A stretch of DNA of 64,000 nt from Nonomuraea montanisoli (GTDB lineage: Bacteria > Actinomycetota > Actinomycetes > Streptosporangiales > Streptosporangiaceae): NCBI RefSeq assembly GCF_013363975.1, contig NZ_JABWGN010000008.1, forward strand, positions 470,680 to 534,679. Reading direction: 5' to 3'. Under the pieces are notes generated by a model, which did no database searches, had not been told where the DNA came from, and saw only the letters and a list, made by a program, of their open reading frames with translations. Positions 52,312 through 61,274 of the stretch are shown here, one piece after another. The position numbers were made by a program, and so were the translations under genes. Within the stretch, counting starts at the first letter, position 1. Every line of letters begins with the position of its first letter.

Positions 52312-53073
52312 TCAGGTGACGGGGATGGGCAGGACCCAGGCGGCGGTGGCGTCGTCGTGGACCTTGGCCGGTCGCGGCGGTCCGTAGGTGAGCTCGGCCT
52401 CGCGGACGTCGGCGAGCAGGCTCGCCGGGCCGCGCTCGGTCAGGGTGTCGAGCACCTGCTCCCACGAGCGGCCGTACCACTCGACCAGCCTCGTCACGCC
52501 GTCCGTGAACATGCCGATCCCCGTCACGTCGGCCACCGGCACGGAGCCGGTCAGGGCCTCGGCGGCGGCGTGCGGCGCGGTGGAGGCCACCCAGAACCCG
52601 TCCGGCTGGTTGCGCAGTGACCGGATCAGCTCCAGGCGATAGGGGTGTCCGCCCGGCAGGTGATTTAGACGGTCGTCGGCGACGACGGTGACGGTGCCGT
52701 CCCGATGCCGGATGGCGATGGGGGAGTCGCACAGCACGAGGTAGTCGACGTGGTCGCCGGTGCGCCGGACGATGGCGATGGTGGCCGAGGGCGAGTCGGG
52801 GTTGACGAGGTCGCAGCCGTCGCCGTGCGCGCGCATGGTCGCGTGGATGGCTTCGCTGAGGACCCGGGTCAGCGGCCACGGCTCCTCGATGCGTTCGGCG
52901 ACGGCCATGGCGAGGGTACGGACCAGCCAGCGCACGTCGTGGACGCACCCGGAGTCGACGTCCCGCGGCGCCGTCGCCCCGTCGAGAACCGCGATCCAGG
53001 CCGGCCCGGTGACCAGGTAGTCCTCGTTGGCACCGCCGGGTGCGGCGGTCGTGGCGTGGTTGACGTGCAGCAC
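52312..53073 (-). CDS. PP2C-like serine/threonine phosphatase-family protein
   Basis: The 253-residue protein has the PP2C metal motifs in reduced form: NEDYLVTG near residue 17, AVLDGATAP near 32 and MFTDGVTRLVE near 190, with VHDDATAAWV at the end. It is cytoplasmic with no added domains. The spacing suits the short phosphatase-like proteins of actinomycetes that act on phosphoproteins or have lost activity; the first-motif Asp is preserved. The start is GTG 53071-53073 behind GGGAGAG. It is divergent from the FGGY kinase gene. No kinase partner is nearby. Confidence 0.75.
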   Translation of the reverse strand: MLHVNHATTAAPGGANEDYLVTGPAWIAVLDGATAPRDVDSGCVHDVRWLVRTLAMAVAERIEEPWPLTRVLSEAIHATMRAHGDGCDLVNPDSPSATIAIVRRTGDHVDYLVLCDSPIAIRHRDGTVTVVADDRLNHLPGGHPYRLELIRSLRNQPDGFWVASTAPHAAAEALTGSVPVADVTGIGMFTDGVTRLVEWYGRSWEQVLDTLTERGPASLLADVREAELTYGPPRPAKVHDDATAAWVLPIPVT

Positions 53074-53259
53074 CGGCTCTCCCTCGTCGCTCGTACGACG
53101 TCTCTGGTCATGGGTACGTACAGCCTGACATGGAGTCAGATCACGCGTGTCCACGGTGCCAGGGCGAGCCGGGCCCCTGCTCGCGGCGGGTTGGGCGGTG
53201 CCGGTCGTGGTGGGGGCGGGGGAGCGGGCCGCGCACCGGTACGCGGGGGCGCTGTCGCG

Positions 53260-53272
53260 TAGGCTCCCGGCC
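53260..53272 (+). promoter_or_regulatory. Probable leaderless promoter (-10 TAGGCT, 7 nt before ATG)
   Basis: TAGGCT at 53260-53265 is followed by exactly 7 nt and the ATG of the FGGY kinase. There is no Shine-Dalgarno sequence before the ATG. The arrangement is identical to that at 9528 and near-identical to the GH2 gene promoter at 33024. Confidence 0.55.
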
Positions 53273-54835
53273 ATGCGCACGCTGGCCGGGGTGGACGTCG
53301 GGACGACGCACGTCAAGGTGGGGTTCCACGACGAGAACGGCCGGTGCGTAGCCGAGGTGCGCCGGCCGACCCCGCGCGAGCTGCCCGCCCTGGTCGCGGC
53401 GGTGCGTGCGGGGCTGGCGGGGTGCGCGGCCCGGACCGGGCGCCGGCCCGACGCGATCGGCGTCACCGGCATGGCCGAGACCGGCGTGCCGCTCGACGCC
53501 GAGGGCCGCCCGCTGACCCCGTTCCTGTGGTGGACCGACCCCCGGGGCGCCGAGGAGGCCGCCGAGCTGGCCCGCGACGCGGTGACGCTGTTCGGGGTCA
53601 CCGGGCACCGTGCCACCGCCAAGACGCCGCTGGCCAGGTGGCTGTGGCTGCGCCGCCACGAGCGCGCCGTCCTGGACCGGATGCGCTGGTGGGCGGGTGC
53701 GCCCGACGCCGTGGCCCACGCTCTGACGGGCGCGCTGCGCACCCACGAGACGCTGGCCGCCCGCACGCTCGCCTACGACCTGGCCGGGCACACGTACGAG
53801 CCGGACCTGCTCGCGCTCGCCGGGCTCACCCCCGAGGTGCTGCCGCCGGTGGCGGGGGCGGTGGAGCCGGTCGGCCGCGCGGTGGCCGGCCTCGACGGCG
53901 TGACCCCCGGGACGCCCGTGGTGATCGCCGGACACGACCACATGGTGGGGTGCTGGGCCGCCGGCGTCCGCCGCCCCGGCGACGCCGGCGACTCGCTGGG
54001 CACGGCGGAGGCCGTCATGGTCCCCGCCACCGCGCCCCCTGACCCCCGGACGGGCCTGGGCCTCGGCATCACGGCCGACCCGTCCCTCGACGGGCGGCAC
54101 GTCGTGCTCGTGGGTGGCCTGTCCAGCAGTGGCGCGCTGTTCGACTGGCTGCTCGACCTCCTCGCCCCCGCCCCCGGCTCCGGGTCCGGGGCCGGTTCCG
54201 GGTCCGGGTCCGGCTCCGGGGACAGGTACGCCGTGCTGCCCCGGTTGCTGGAGGGCGTGCGGCTGCCCACGGGGATCGTCGTCGAGCCGTACCTGCGCGG
54301 GCGGGCCGCCCCGGCGCCCGACCCGCGGCGGCGCCTGACGTTGGAGGGGCTGGACGCCGCGCACGGCGCGGGTGACCTGCTGGCCGCAGCCGTCGAGGGC
54401 ACCTGCCTGCACACGCGCTGGACGCTCGCCGAGCTCACCGCCGAGACCGGGACGGCGGCGGAGCGGCTCGTGGTGTTCGGCGGGCAGGTCAGGATCCCGC
54501 TGTGGATGCGGGTCAAGGCCGCGGTGTCCGTGCCGCCCGTGGAGGTGGTGCGGGCGGGCGACGCGGTGTGCGCGGGGGCCGCGCTCGTCGCCGGGCAGGC
54601 CGGCGGGTCCCTCGACGACGTGCCGGTCCTGCCCCGCGAGCCCGAGCCGCGCGATCCGGCCCTCGCCGCCGCCTACGACACCGTGTACGAACGCTTCCTC
54701 GCCGCGGCGAGCACGACGGGCACGCCAGGCACGCCAGGCACGCCAGGCATGACGGGCACGCCAGGCACGCCAGGCACGCCAGGCATGACGGGCACGCCAG
54801 GCACGCCAGGCACGACGGGCACGCCAGGCGGGTAG
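53273..54835 (+). CDS. FGGY-family carbohydrate kinase
   Basis: The 520-residue protein begins MRTLAGVDVGTTHVKVGFHD, the FGGY phosphate-1 motif, and has the catalytic Asp D222 in AGHDHMVGCWAAG and the C-terminal GGQVRIPLWMRVKAAVSVP. It phosphorylates a sugar or polyol with ATP; xylulose, gluconate or a galactose derivative are candidates given the neighbours. A Gly/Ser linker interrupts the middle (about 300-315), and a 38-residue collagen-like Gly-Thr-Pro tail ends the protein. ATG 53273 is chosen because the family motif starts there and a -10 box precedes it directly. Confidence 0.85.
   Translation: MRTLAGVDVGTTHVKVGFHDENGRCVAEVRRPTPRELPALVAAVRAGLAGCAARTGRRPDAIGVTGMAETGVPLDAEGRPLTPFLWWTDPRGAEEAAELARDAVTLFGVTGHRATAKTPLARWLWLRRHERAVLDRMRWWAGAPDAVAHALTGALRTHETLAARTLAYDLAGHTYEPDLLALAGLTPEVLPPVAGAVEPVGRAVAGLDGVTPGTPVVIAGHDHMVGCWAAGVRRPGDAGDSLGTAEAVMVPATAPPDPRTGLGLGITADPSLDGRHVVLVGGLSSSGALFDWLLDLLAPAPGSGSGAGSGSGSGSGDRYAVLPRLLEGVRLPTGIVVEPYLRGRAAPAPDPRRRLTLEGLDAAHGAGDLLAAAVEGTCLHTRWTLAELTAETGTAAERLVVFGGQVRIPLWMRVKAAVSVPPVEVVRAGDAVCAGAALVAGQAGGSLDDVPVLPREPEPRDPALAAAYDTVYERFLAAASTTGTPGTPGTPGMTGTPGTPGTPGMTGTPGTPGTTGTPGG
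54718..54832 (+). repeat. 9-bp tandem repeats encoding a collagen-like tail
   Basis: ACGCCAGGC-type 9-bp units and ATGACGGGC variants run to the stop codon of the FGGY kinase gene, with a higher-order 36-bp period. They encode GTPGTPGTPGMTGTPG-type sequence, a Gly-X-Y pattern. Confidence 0.9.
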
Positions 54836-54904
54836 CGCACGACGCCCCGGGCAGCGCGGAGCGAGCCGGCCCGTACGACCAGGCCAGACGGAGCCCCGGA
54901 ACGG

Positions 54905-56089
54905 TCACGCGGTCGCCTGCGCCCCCGCCGCCTGCGCTCCCCGCAGGAACTCCTCCACGACCAGTGTCGCCGCGCCCATCGCCACCGCGTCCGCCCCGAG
55001 CCCGCCCAGCACGATGGGCACGGGCGGGAAGGACGCCATGGTGTTGACGGCCGTGGCGGCCCGGATGGGCTCCAGCAGGCCCTCGCCCAGCATGAGCCCC
55101 GCCCACCCGCCGATGACGATGCGCTCCGGGTCGAACAGGTGCACCAGGTTCGACAGGCCGAGCCCGATGAGCTCCGCCGTACCGGCGAGGACGGGTGAGC
55201 CCGCCTCCAGCAGCCGGGCCAGCGCCGGCCGCTGGTCGGCGGAGTCGGCCGCGATCCCGGCGCGGTCGAGGATGCCCTCGGCCCCCACGTACGCCTCGAA
55301 GCAGTCGCGACCGCCGCACCGGCACGGCCGCCCGCCAGCGGCGATCTTGAGGTGGCCGAGCTCGCCGGCGGCCCTGGCCGATCCGCGGTAGATCGCGCCG
55401 TCGGCGACGACCGTGCAGCCCACGCCCGAGCCGATGAAGACGATGATGGCGTCGCTGACGCCCCGGCACGAGCCGAACCACAGCTCCGCCTGGCCCATCG
55501 TCTTGGCCCCGTTGTCCACGAACAGCGGCAGCGACGTGCCCGCGCGCACGAGCGCGCCGAAGGGCACCGCGTTCCAGCCGAACGTGGTGGCGTGCACGAG
55601 CGCGTCGGGCCCCGCCTCCACGATGCCGGGCACGCCGACCCCCACCCCGAGCACCCGCTCGGCGGGCACCCCACTGTCGGCCAGGACCGTGTCGACGCCC
55701 TCCAGGAGGTGCCGGACGACCAGCTCGGGGTCGTGCCGGGCCGAGTGGAGGGCGTAGGAGGCGCCGGCCCGCTCGGTCATGCCGAGGTCGAACAGCTCCA
55801 CCCTGACCTGCGTCTCGCCCACGTCCACGCCGATCGCGTAGCCGTGGTCGGGGTTGACCCGCAGCAGCACGCGGGGCCGGCCGCCGTCGGAGTCGACCTG
55901 CCCGGCCTCCACGACGACGTCCTCGTCGAGCAGGTCGGCCGTCAGCGTGCTGACGGTCCCGGCGCTCAGGCCGGTGGCGGCGCACAGGTCGTGGCGGCTG
56001 GCGGGGCCGCCGAAGTACAGCGCCCGCAGCAGCATCGCCCGATGACCGCGCCGGAGGTCGCGTACTGTCCTGCGCTCGGTCCTGCTCAT
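54905..56089 (-). CDS. ROK-family transcriptional repressor
   Basis: The 394-residue protein has an N-terminal winged helix (about 10-75: SRHDLCAATGLSAGTVSTL) and a ROK domain with an ATPase-type GVDVGETQVRVELFD, GVGVGVPGIV, and the zinc motif CRCGGRDC. It resembles NagC/XylR repressors that sense a sugar. It is divergent from the ABC importer and convergent with the kinase gene, so it probably controls this sugar cluster. AGGAG precedes ATG 56089; an upstream ATG at 56113 lacks one. Confidence 0.88.
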   Translation of the reverse strand: MSRTERRTVRDLRRGHRAMLLRALYFGGPASRHDLCAATGLSAGTVSTLTADLLDEDVVVEAGQVDSDGGRPRVLLRVNPDHGYAIGVDVGETQVRVELFDLGMTERAGASYALHSARHDPELVVRHLLEGVDTVLADSGVPAERVLGVGVGVPGIVEAGPDALVHATTFGWNAVPFGALVRAGTSLPLFVDNGAKTMGQAELWFGSCRGVSDAIIVFIGSGVGCTVVADGAIYRGSARAAGELGHLKIAAGGRPCRCGGRDCFEAYVGAEGILDRAGIAADSADQRPALARLLEAGSPVLAGTAELIGLGLSNLVHLFDPERIVIGGWAGLMLGEGLLEPIRAATAVNTMASFPPVPIVLGGLGADAVAMGAATLVVEEFLRGAQAAGAQATA

Positions 56090-56213
56090 GATCACTCCTG
56101 TGGTGGCTCGCACGCCGGTGAAATCCGCGTTACTGAAGTGTTCCGTACGATTGCTGACTTTTTTTAAGGCTTAGATTATGGTCTGGGTCACCCCCCGCTG
56201 ACGAGGAGATGAG

Positions 56214-57428
56214 ATGAGCCGAACGATCGCGGGAGTCACGGTCACGGCGGCCCTGCTCGCGGGTCTCACCGCGTGCGGAGGCGGCGGCACGGACGCCGCC
56301 GAGGGCAGGACGCTCACCTACTGGACGTATCAGGACCGCACCCCCCAGGCCGGCCAGGTCCTGGAGAAGATCCGCAAGGACTTCGAGAAGGCCAACCCCG
56401 GCGTGTCCGTCAAGATCGTCAAGATTCCGAAGGACGACTTCAACACCAAGCTCGGCAGCGCCGTCGCGGCGAAGACCGCCCCCGACGCCAGCGTGCTCGA
56501 CCAGCCGCTCGTGTCCAAGTACGCGCTCGACGGCACGATCAAGGAGGTGCCCGCCGGGCTGTTCCCCGACGGCACCTACTTCAAGGGCGCGCTCGACACC
56601 AACCTCGGCTCCGACGGCAAGTACTACGGCCTGCCCGTCGACCAGACCGGCGTGGCCCTGTTCTACAACAAGAAGCTCGTCCCGACCCCGCCCAAGACGT
56701 GGGACGAGCTCAAGCAGGTCGCCGACCAGGTCCACCGGGCGCACCAGGACGTCGCCGGCATGGTCGTGCCCAAGGGCGACGGGTACGGCGCCTGGATGTT
56801 CCCCGGCGTGGTGGCCGGCGCGGGCGGCGAGATGGCCGACGTGCCCGGCAAGAAGATCCTGTTCGACCAGCCGCCCGCCGTGGAGGCCCTGCACCTGTGG
56901 GCCGACCTCCTCCCGTCCTCGCCCCGCAAGATCACCGACTCGGACAAGCCCTTCGAGAACGGCCTGGCGGCCATGCAGATCTCCGGGCCGTGGGACGTCC
57001 CCACGATCCGCGAGCAGTTCCCCGACCTCGACTTCAGCGTCGCGCCCCTGCCGTACAAGACCGCGCCGGCGGGCAACATCGGCGGCGAGAACTCCGTCGT
57101 CTACTCCACCACCAAGAACGCCGACCTGGCCTGGAAGTGGCTGCTGTTCCTGGGCGACGAAGACAACAACGGCGCCGTCGCCGACGCCGCGGGCGGCTTC
57201 CCCGTCAACACCAAGGCCACCCCCGTGGGCACGGGCCCGGAGAACGAGGCGTTCCTCGCCCAGCTCAAGGTCGCGCACGCCCGCCCCGCCGTGCCGCAGT
57301 GGATCCAGATCAACGACGAGATCATCGCACCCGCCATCGAGACCGCGCTCAGCGGCAAGGCCACCCCGCGGCAGGCGCTGACCGACGCCGCGGCGAAGAC
57401 GCGCACCCTGCTCGGCTGGAACGGCTGA
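56214..57428 (+). CDS. Sugar ABC transporter substrate-binding lipoprotein
   Basis: The 404-residue family-1 binding protein has lipobox GLTAC (C21), then TLTYWTYQDRTPQAGQVLEK, and FYNKKLVPTPPKTWDEL typical of oligosaccharide-binding proteins. It delivers a sugar to the two permeases downstream. AGGAG precedes the ATG. The upstream gap has an AT-rich stretch (about 56158-56180, TTTTTTTAAGG...TAGATTATGG) that should be the promoter and ROK operator. Confidence 0.92.
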   Translation: MSRTIAGVTVTAALLAGLTACGGGGTDAAEGRTLTYWTYQDRTPQAGQVLEKIRKDFEKANPGVSVKIVKIPKDDFNTKLGSAVAAKTAPDASVLDQPLVSKYALDGTIKEVPAGLFPDGTYFKGALDTNLGSDGKYYGLPVDQTGVALFYNKKLVPTPPKTWDELKQVADQVHRAHQDVAGMVVPKGDGYGAWMFPGVVAGAGGEMADVPGKKILFDQPPAVEALHLWADLLPSSPRKITDSDKPFENGLAAMQISGPWDVPTIREQFPDLDFSVAPLPYKTAPAGNIGGENSVVYSTTKNADLAWKWLLFLGDEDNNGAVADAAGGFPVNTKATPVGTGPENEAFLAQLKVAHARPAVPQWIQINDEIIAPAIETALSGKATPRQALTDAAAKTRTLLGWNG

Positions 57429-57429
57429 C

Positions 57430-58395
57430 ATGGCCTCTCCGGCACTCGCCGAGACCCCCACCGCGGCGCCCGGACCCCGGCGGCGACCCCGCCGCCCGGA
57501 CGCCCGGCGGCGGGACCACCTCATCGGCTGGCTCCTCGTCGCCCCCGCGGTGGCGTACTTCCTGGTCTTCCTGCTCCATCCCGCGCTGTCGGCCCTGTAC
57601 TACAGCTTCACGGACTGGGACCTGCGCACCCCCGCCCGCTGGGTCGGCCTGGCCAACTACACCGACCTGCTGTTCGACGACGTCAAGTACCCCCACTTCT
57701 GGACCTCGGTGCGGGTCACCCTCCAGTACACGCTGATCGCCGTCCCGCTGACGCTGGTCGCCGCGCTCGTGCAGGCGCTGCTGGTCAACGCCGTGCGCAG
57801 GGGGTCGAACGTGTTCCGGCTGCTGCTGTTCCTGCCCGTGGTCACCGCCGAGGCGGCGGTCGGCGCGATCTGGCGCTGGCTCTACGACCCCAGGTACGGG
57901 CTGATCAACAGCGTCCTGGAGCTGTTCGGCGTCCCCGGGCAGAACTGGCTGAACACCCCCGAGCTGGTCGTCCCGGCCCTCGCGTTCGTGTCGGCCTGGC
58001 AGTGCGGCATCTCGATGATCATCTACCTGGCGGGGCTGAAGGGCATCCCCACGGCGATCATCGAGGCGGCCACGATCGACGGGGCCGGGCCGGTCCAGCG
58101 CCTCCGCCGCGTGGTCATGCCGATGCTCCGGCCCACGACGTTCTACCTGGTGGTCACCGGGGTGATCGCGGCGCTGCAGGTGTTCGGCCTGGTCTACGTC
58201 ATCTTCTCCGGGGCCGGGCGCAGCGTCACCGGCGGTCCCGAGCAGTCGGGCCTCACCTACGTGCTGCACCTGTACCTGTTCGCCTTCCGCTACGACGCCA
58301 TGGGAGCGGCCTGCGCGATGTCGTTCGTCCTGCTCGTCCTCATCGTGATCGTCACCGCGCTGCAGTTCAGGTTCGTCAGGAGGGAGGCGGCGTGA
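57430..58395 (+). CDS. Sugar ABC transporter permease (MalF-type)
   Basis: The 321-residue protein has about six membrane segments after a 30-residue Arg/Pro-rich N-terminus and the EAA loop EAATIDGAGPVQRLRRVVMPML. It starts one base after the binding-protein stop and ends with a 4-bp overlap (GTGA) with the second permease. Confidence 0.93.
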   Translation: MASPALAETPTAAPGPRRRPRRPDARRRDHLIGWLLVAPAVAYFLVFLLHPALSALYYSFTDWDLRTPARWVGLANYTDLLFDDVKYPHFWTSVRVTLQYTLIAVPLTLVAALVQALLVNAVRRGSNVFRLLLFLPVVTAEAAVGAIWRWLYDPRYGLINSVLELFGVPGQNWLNTPELVVPALAFVSAWQCGISMIIYLAGLKGIPTAIIEAATIDGAGPVQRLRRVVMPMLRPTTFYLVVTGVIAALQVFGLVYVIFSGAGRSVTGGPEQSGLTYVLHLYLFAFRYDAMGAACAMSFVLLVLIVIVTALQFRFVRREAA

Positions 58396-59225
58396 GGAAG
58401 GCCTCCGTGTACCTCGCCCTGGTGCTGCTGGTCGCGGTGTCCGTGGTGCCGTTCCTGTGGATGCTGGCGACCTCGTTCAAGCACGGCCAGGACATCTACA
58501 CCAAGGTCCCCAGCCTGCTGCCGCTCGACCGCAGGACCGGCGAGTGGGCGGCCACGCTGGAGAACTACGCGTACGTGCTGCAGGTCGGCGGGCTCGGCCG
58601 GGCCTTCCTCAACAGCGTGTGGGTGTGCCTGGTGCTGGTGCCGGCCAAGCTGCTCATCGACGCGCTGGCGGCCTACGCCTTCGCCCGGATCCGCTTCCCC
58701 GGCCGGGACACGCTGTTCGTCGTCCTGCTCGGCGGCATGATGGTGCCCACCATCACGCTGCTCATCCCGCGCCTGCACGTCACCCAGGCGCTCGGCATGT
58801 TCGACTCGGGATGGGGGCTGATCCTGCCCAACGTCGCCTCGGTCCTCGACATCTTCCTGCTGCGGCAGTTCTTCCTGTCGATCCCCGTCGAGCTGGAGGA
58901 GGCGGCGCTCATCGACGGTGCGGGCCGTATGCAGATCTTCTGGCGCGTCGTCCTGCCGCTGTCCACGCCCGTGCTGTCGGTCGTCACCATCACGAGCTTC
59001 CTGTTCCACTGGAACGACCTCGTCTGGCCGCTCGTCGTGCTGAACGACCCCGACCTGTACACGCTGCCGCTGGCGTTGCAGCAGCTCGTCGCCAGCCCGG
59101 ACGGCGGGCGCGCCTACTACGTCATGGCGGGCGCCACGCTCGCCGTGCTCCCGGTCATCGGCGTCCTGCTGGTCTTCCAGCGGCGCATCCTGCAGGGCAT
59201 CGCCTTCACGGGCCTCAAGTCCTGA
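58392..59225 (+). CDS. Sugar ABC transporter permease (MalG-type)
   Basis: The 277-residue protein has six membrane segments and the EAA loop EEAALIDGAGRMQIFWRVVLPL. GGAGGCG precedes the GTG. No ATPase gene is in the cluster; carbohydrate importers of actinomycetes commonly share a distant MsiK-type ATPase, which is probably the case here. Confidence 0.93.
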   Translation: MRKASVYLALVLLVAVSVVPFLWMLATSFKHGQDIYTKVPSLLPLDRRTGEWAATLENYAYVLQVGGLGRAFLNSVWVCLVLVPAKLLIDALAAYAFARIRFPGRDTLFVVLLGGMMVPTITLLIPRLHVTQALGMFDSGWGLILPNVASVLDIFLLRQFFLSIPVELEEAALIDGAGRMQIFWRVVLPLSTPVLSVVTITSFLFHWNDLVWPLVVLNDPDLYTLPLALQQLVASPDGGRAYYVMAGATLAVLPVIGVLLVFQRRILQGIAFTGLKS

Positions 59226-59244
59226 ACGCGTAAGGAGCGTGAGC

Positions 59245-61185
59245 GTGACCATCGAGGTCCACGAGGGAGTCATCGTCGTCGACGGCGAGCCGCGGGTGCT
59301 CGTCAGCGCCGACTACCCCTACTACCGGGACGACCCGGCGCGCTGGCCCGACCGGCTCAGGGCGCTGCGCGACGACCTGGGCATCGAGGTGGTGACCTGC
59401 TACATCCCGTGGCGGCACCACCAGCCCGAGGCCGACACGCCGCCCGACTTCACCGGCCACACCGCTCCGGGCCGCGACGTGGTCGGCTTCCTCGGCCTGT
59501 GCCACCGGCTGGGCCTGAAGGTCGTCGCCAAGCCCGGGCCGTTCGTCCACGCCGAGCTCACCTACGGCGGGCTTCCCGACTGGGTGTGCCCCGAGCGGAA
59601 CCCGGCGATCGAGCCGGTGCTCGACGCGTCCGGCGAGCCGGCGCGGTGGGCGGACTCACCGGCGCGCGCCCCCGGCCGGCCGCTGCCCGCCCCGCTGGCC
59701 GAGCCGTTCGCCACGCTGGCGGGGGAGTGGCTGGCGGCCGTCGGCGCGAAGGTGCTCGACGCCGCCGCCCACCCGAACGGCCCGGTGATCCTCACGCAGA
59801 TCGCCAACGAGGGCGTCTACACCGACGGCGCCCGCCCGCTGACCGCCTACGACTACAGCCCCTCCGCCCTGGCCCTGCACCGCGAGCGGACCGGACGGGC
59901 CGAGCCGCCCCGCACCGGCCGGGAGGACACGGCGACGCTGACCGGGTGGGGCCGCTTCCACGCCGCCTACCTCGCCGAGGTCTACCGCCGCTGGGCGGAG
60001 GCGGTGAACGGCCGGGTCCCCGTGGTCGTCAACCTCAACCCGCCGACGGTGGAGGCGCTGGACGACTGGCTGGCCCGCGTGTGCCCGCCCCTGTGGGGCG
60101 GCATCGCGTACGGGTTCACCAACTGGATGGGCGTCGTCTCGGCCGACCCCGACGCCTGGTTCCGCTACGTCGTCGCGGCCAAGCTCGCCCCCGGCCCCAA
60201 CATGGAGGAGAACTGGGGCTTCTCCCAGCTCTACGACCGGGCCTACCAGGACGCGGCCACCAGCTTCCACCAGTCGCTGCTCGCGCTGGCGGCCGGGGCG
60301 ACCGGGTTCAACGTCTACACCGGCGTGTCCACCTCCGGGTGGGCGGCGTCGCTCGACTCGGCCACCCCCTCGCCGTACCCGGACTGCGCGCCCATCGCCG
60401 CCGACGGGTCGGCGACGGCGAAGGCGCCCGCCGTGGCGGCCCTGGCCGGCTTCCTCGCCCGCCACGGGGCCGAGTTCCTCACCTGCGTCCCGGTGACCGG
60501 GGGCAGCTTCGGCCTCTACCGCCCGTACGCGGGCCTCGCCGCCTGGGACGCGGGGGACAGTGTGGTGTGCGGCCGTTCCCTGCGGGCCTTCCACGACCGC
60601 ATGCGGGCCGTCGGCCACGACTACCGGATCGTCGACCTGGAGACCGGGGACCTCGCCGGCCACCCGAGGCTGACCGTCCCGGGCGGTCCGTTCCTGCACC
60701 GCCACGTGCAGCGCGCGCTGGCCGGCCACATCGCCGCCGGAGGCGTGGTCGAGGTGGACGGCGCGGTCCCGGTCCTGGACGAGGACCTGAACCCGTGCAC
60801 AGTCCTCGCCGCCGCCCTGCCTCCCGGACCGCCTCCCGCGCCGGCGCCGCCACGGGCCCGCGTGGTGGCGGGGGCCGCGGACGTGTTCCTGCGGACGCAC
60901 CCCGAACGGGACGTCGCCCACCTCACGGTCCTCGTCAGGGACGGCAACGAGGGCCCGGTCCGGATCGACCTCGACGGCCGCGAGCTGGAGGTCGTCGCGG
61001 CGCGGGGCGGCGCAGCGGTGATCAGGCTGGAGGCGGGCGAGCTCGACGACGCCCTCGTCAAGGGCGTCAACCGCTACCTGGGCTCGGAGGTGGCGGCGAG
61101 CGTCCGGCTCGGCGGGCGCGCGCACGCCGCGACCGCCCCGGCGGACCTCTACCGCGTAGGCGGCACGCTCCGCCGGATCTCTTAG
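59245..61185 (+). CDS. Glycoside hydrolase family 35-like beta-galactosidase
   Basis: The 646-residue protein opens with GH35 barrel features: SADYPYYRDDPARWPDRLRAL, VVTCYIPWRHHQP, KPGPFVHAELTYGGLPDWV, and the acid/base motif TQIANEGVY (E189). A candidate nucleophile is in NMEENWGFS. C-terminal beta domains follow from about 400. No signal peptide is present, so it acts on imported sugar. I prefer GTG 59245 because GGAG ends seven bases upstream; GTG 59239 is too close. It lies 19 bp after the permease and is probably part of the same operon. Its stop is inside a 36-bp tandem duplication. Confidence 0.8.
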   Translation: MTIEVHEGVIVVDGEPRVLVSADYPYYRDDPARWPDRLRALRDDLGIEVVTCYIPWRHHQPEADTPPDFTGHTAPGRDVVGFLGLCHRLGLKVVAKPGPFVHAELTYGGLPDWVCPERNPAIEPVLDASGEPARWADSPARAPGRPLPAPLAEPFATLAGEWLAAVGAKVLDAAAHPNGPVILTQIANEGVYTDGARPLTAYDYSPSALALHRERTGRAEPPRTGREDTATLTGWGRFHAAYLAEVYRRWAEAVNGRVPVVVNLNPPTVEALDDWLARVCPPLWGGIAYGFTNWMGVVSADPDAWFRYVVAAKLAPGPNMEENWGFSQLYDRAYQDAATSFHQSLLALAAGATGFNVYTGVSTSGWAASLDSATPSPYPDCAPIAADGSATAKAPAVAALAGFLARHGAEFLTCVPVTGGSFGLYRPYAGLAAWDAGDSVVCGRSLRAFHDRMRAVGHDYRIVDLETGDLAGHPRLTVPGGPFLHRHVQRALAGHIAAGGVVEVDGAVPVLDEDLNPCTVLAAALPPGPPPAPAPPRARVVAGAADVFLRTHPERDVAHLTVLVRDGNEGPVRIDLDGRELEVVAARGGAAVIRLEAGELDDALVKGVNRYLGSEVAASVRLGGRAHAATAPADLYRVGGTLRRIS

Positions 61186-61229
61186 AGGCGCGTCGGTGGC
61201 ACGCTCCGCCGGATCTCCTAGAGGGGCGT
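61162..61229 (+). repeat. 36-bp tandem duplication spanning a stop codon
   Basis: GGCACGCTCCGCCGGATCTC at 61162 is repeated at 61198, and both copies continue into (T/C)TAGAGGxGCG. The duplicated block includes the last codons and TAG stop of the GH35 gene, so the second copy is an untranslated echo of GGTLRRIS-stop. Confidence 0.9.
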
Positions 61230-61274
61230 GCGAGGACGGGAAGAGGCGTCGCGGGCGCGTGGTTGGAAGGAGGC

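Noticed and set aside
52312..53766. 484-codon version of the PP2C-like gene
   Set aside because: The extra N-terminal 231 codons are opposite the FGGY kinase gene and lack family features. GTG 53073 with GGGAGAG fits the PP2C start.
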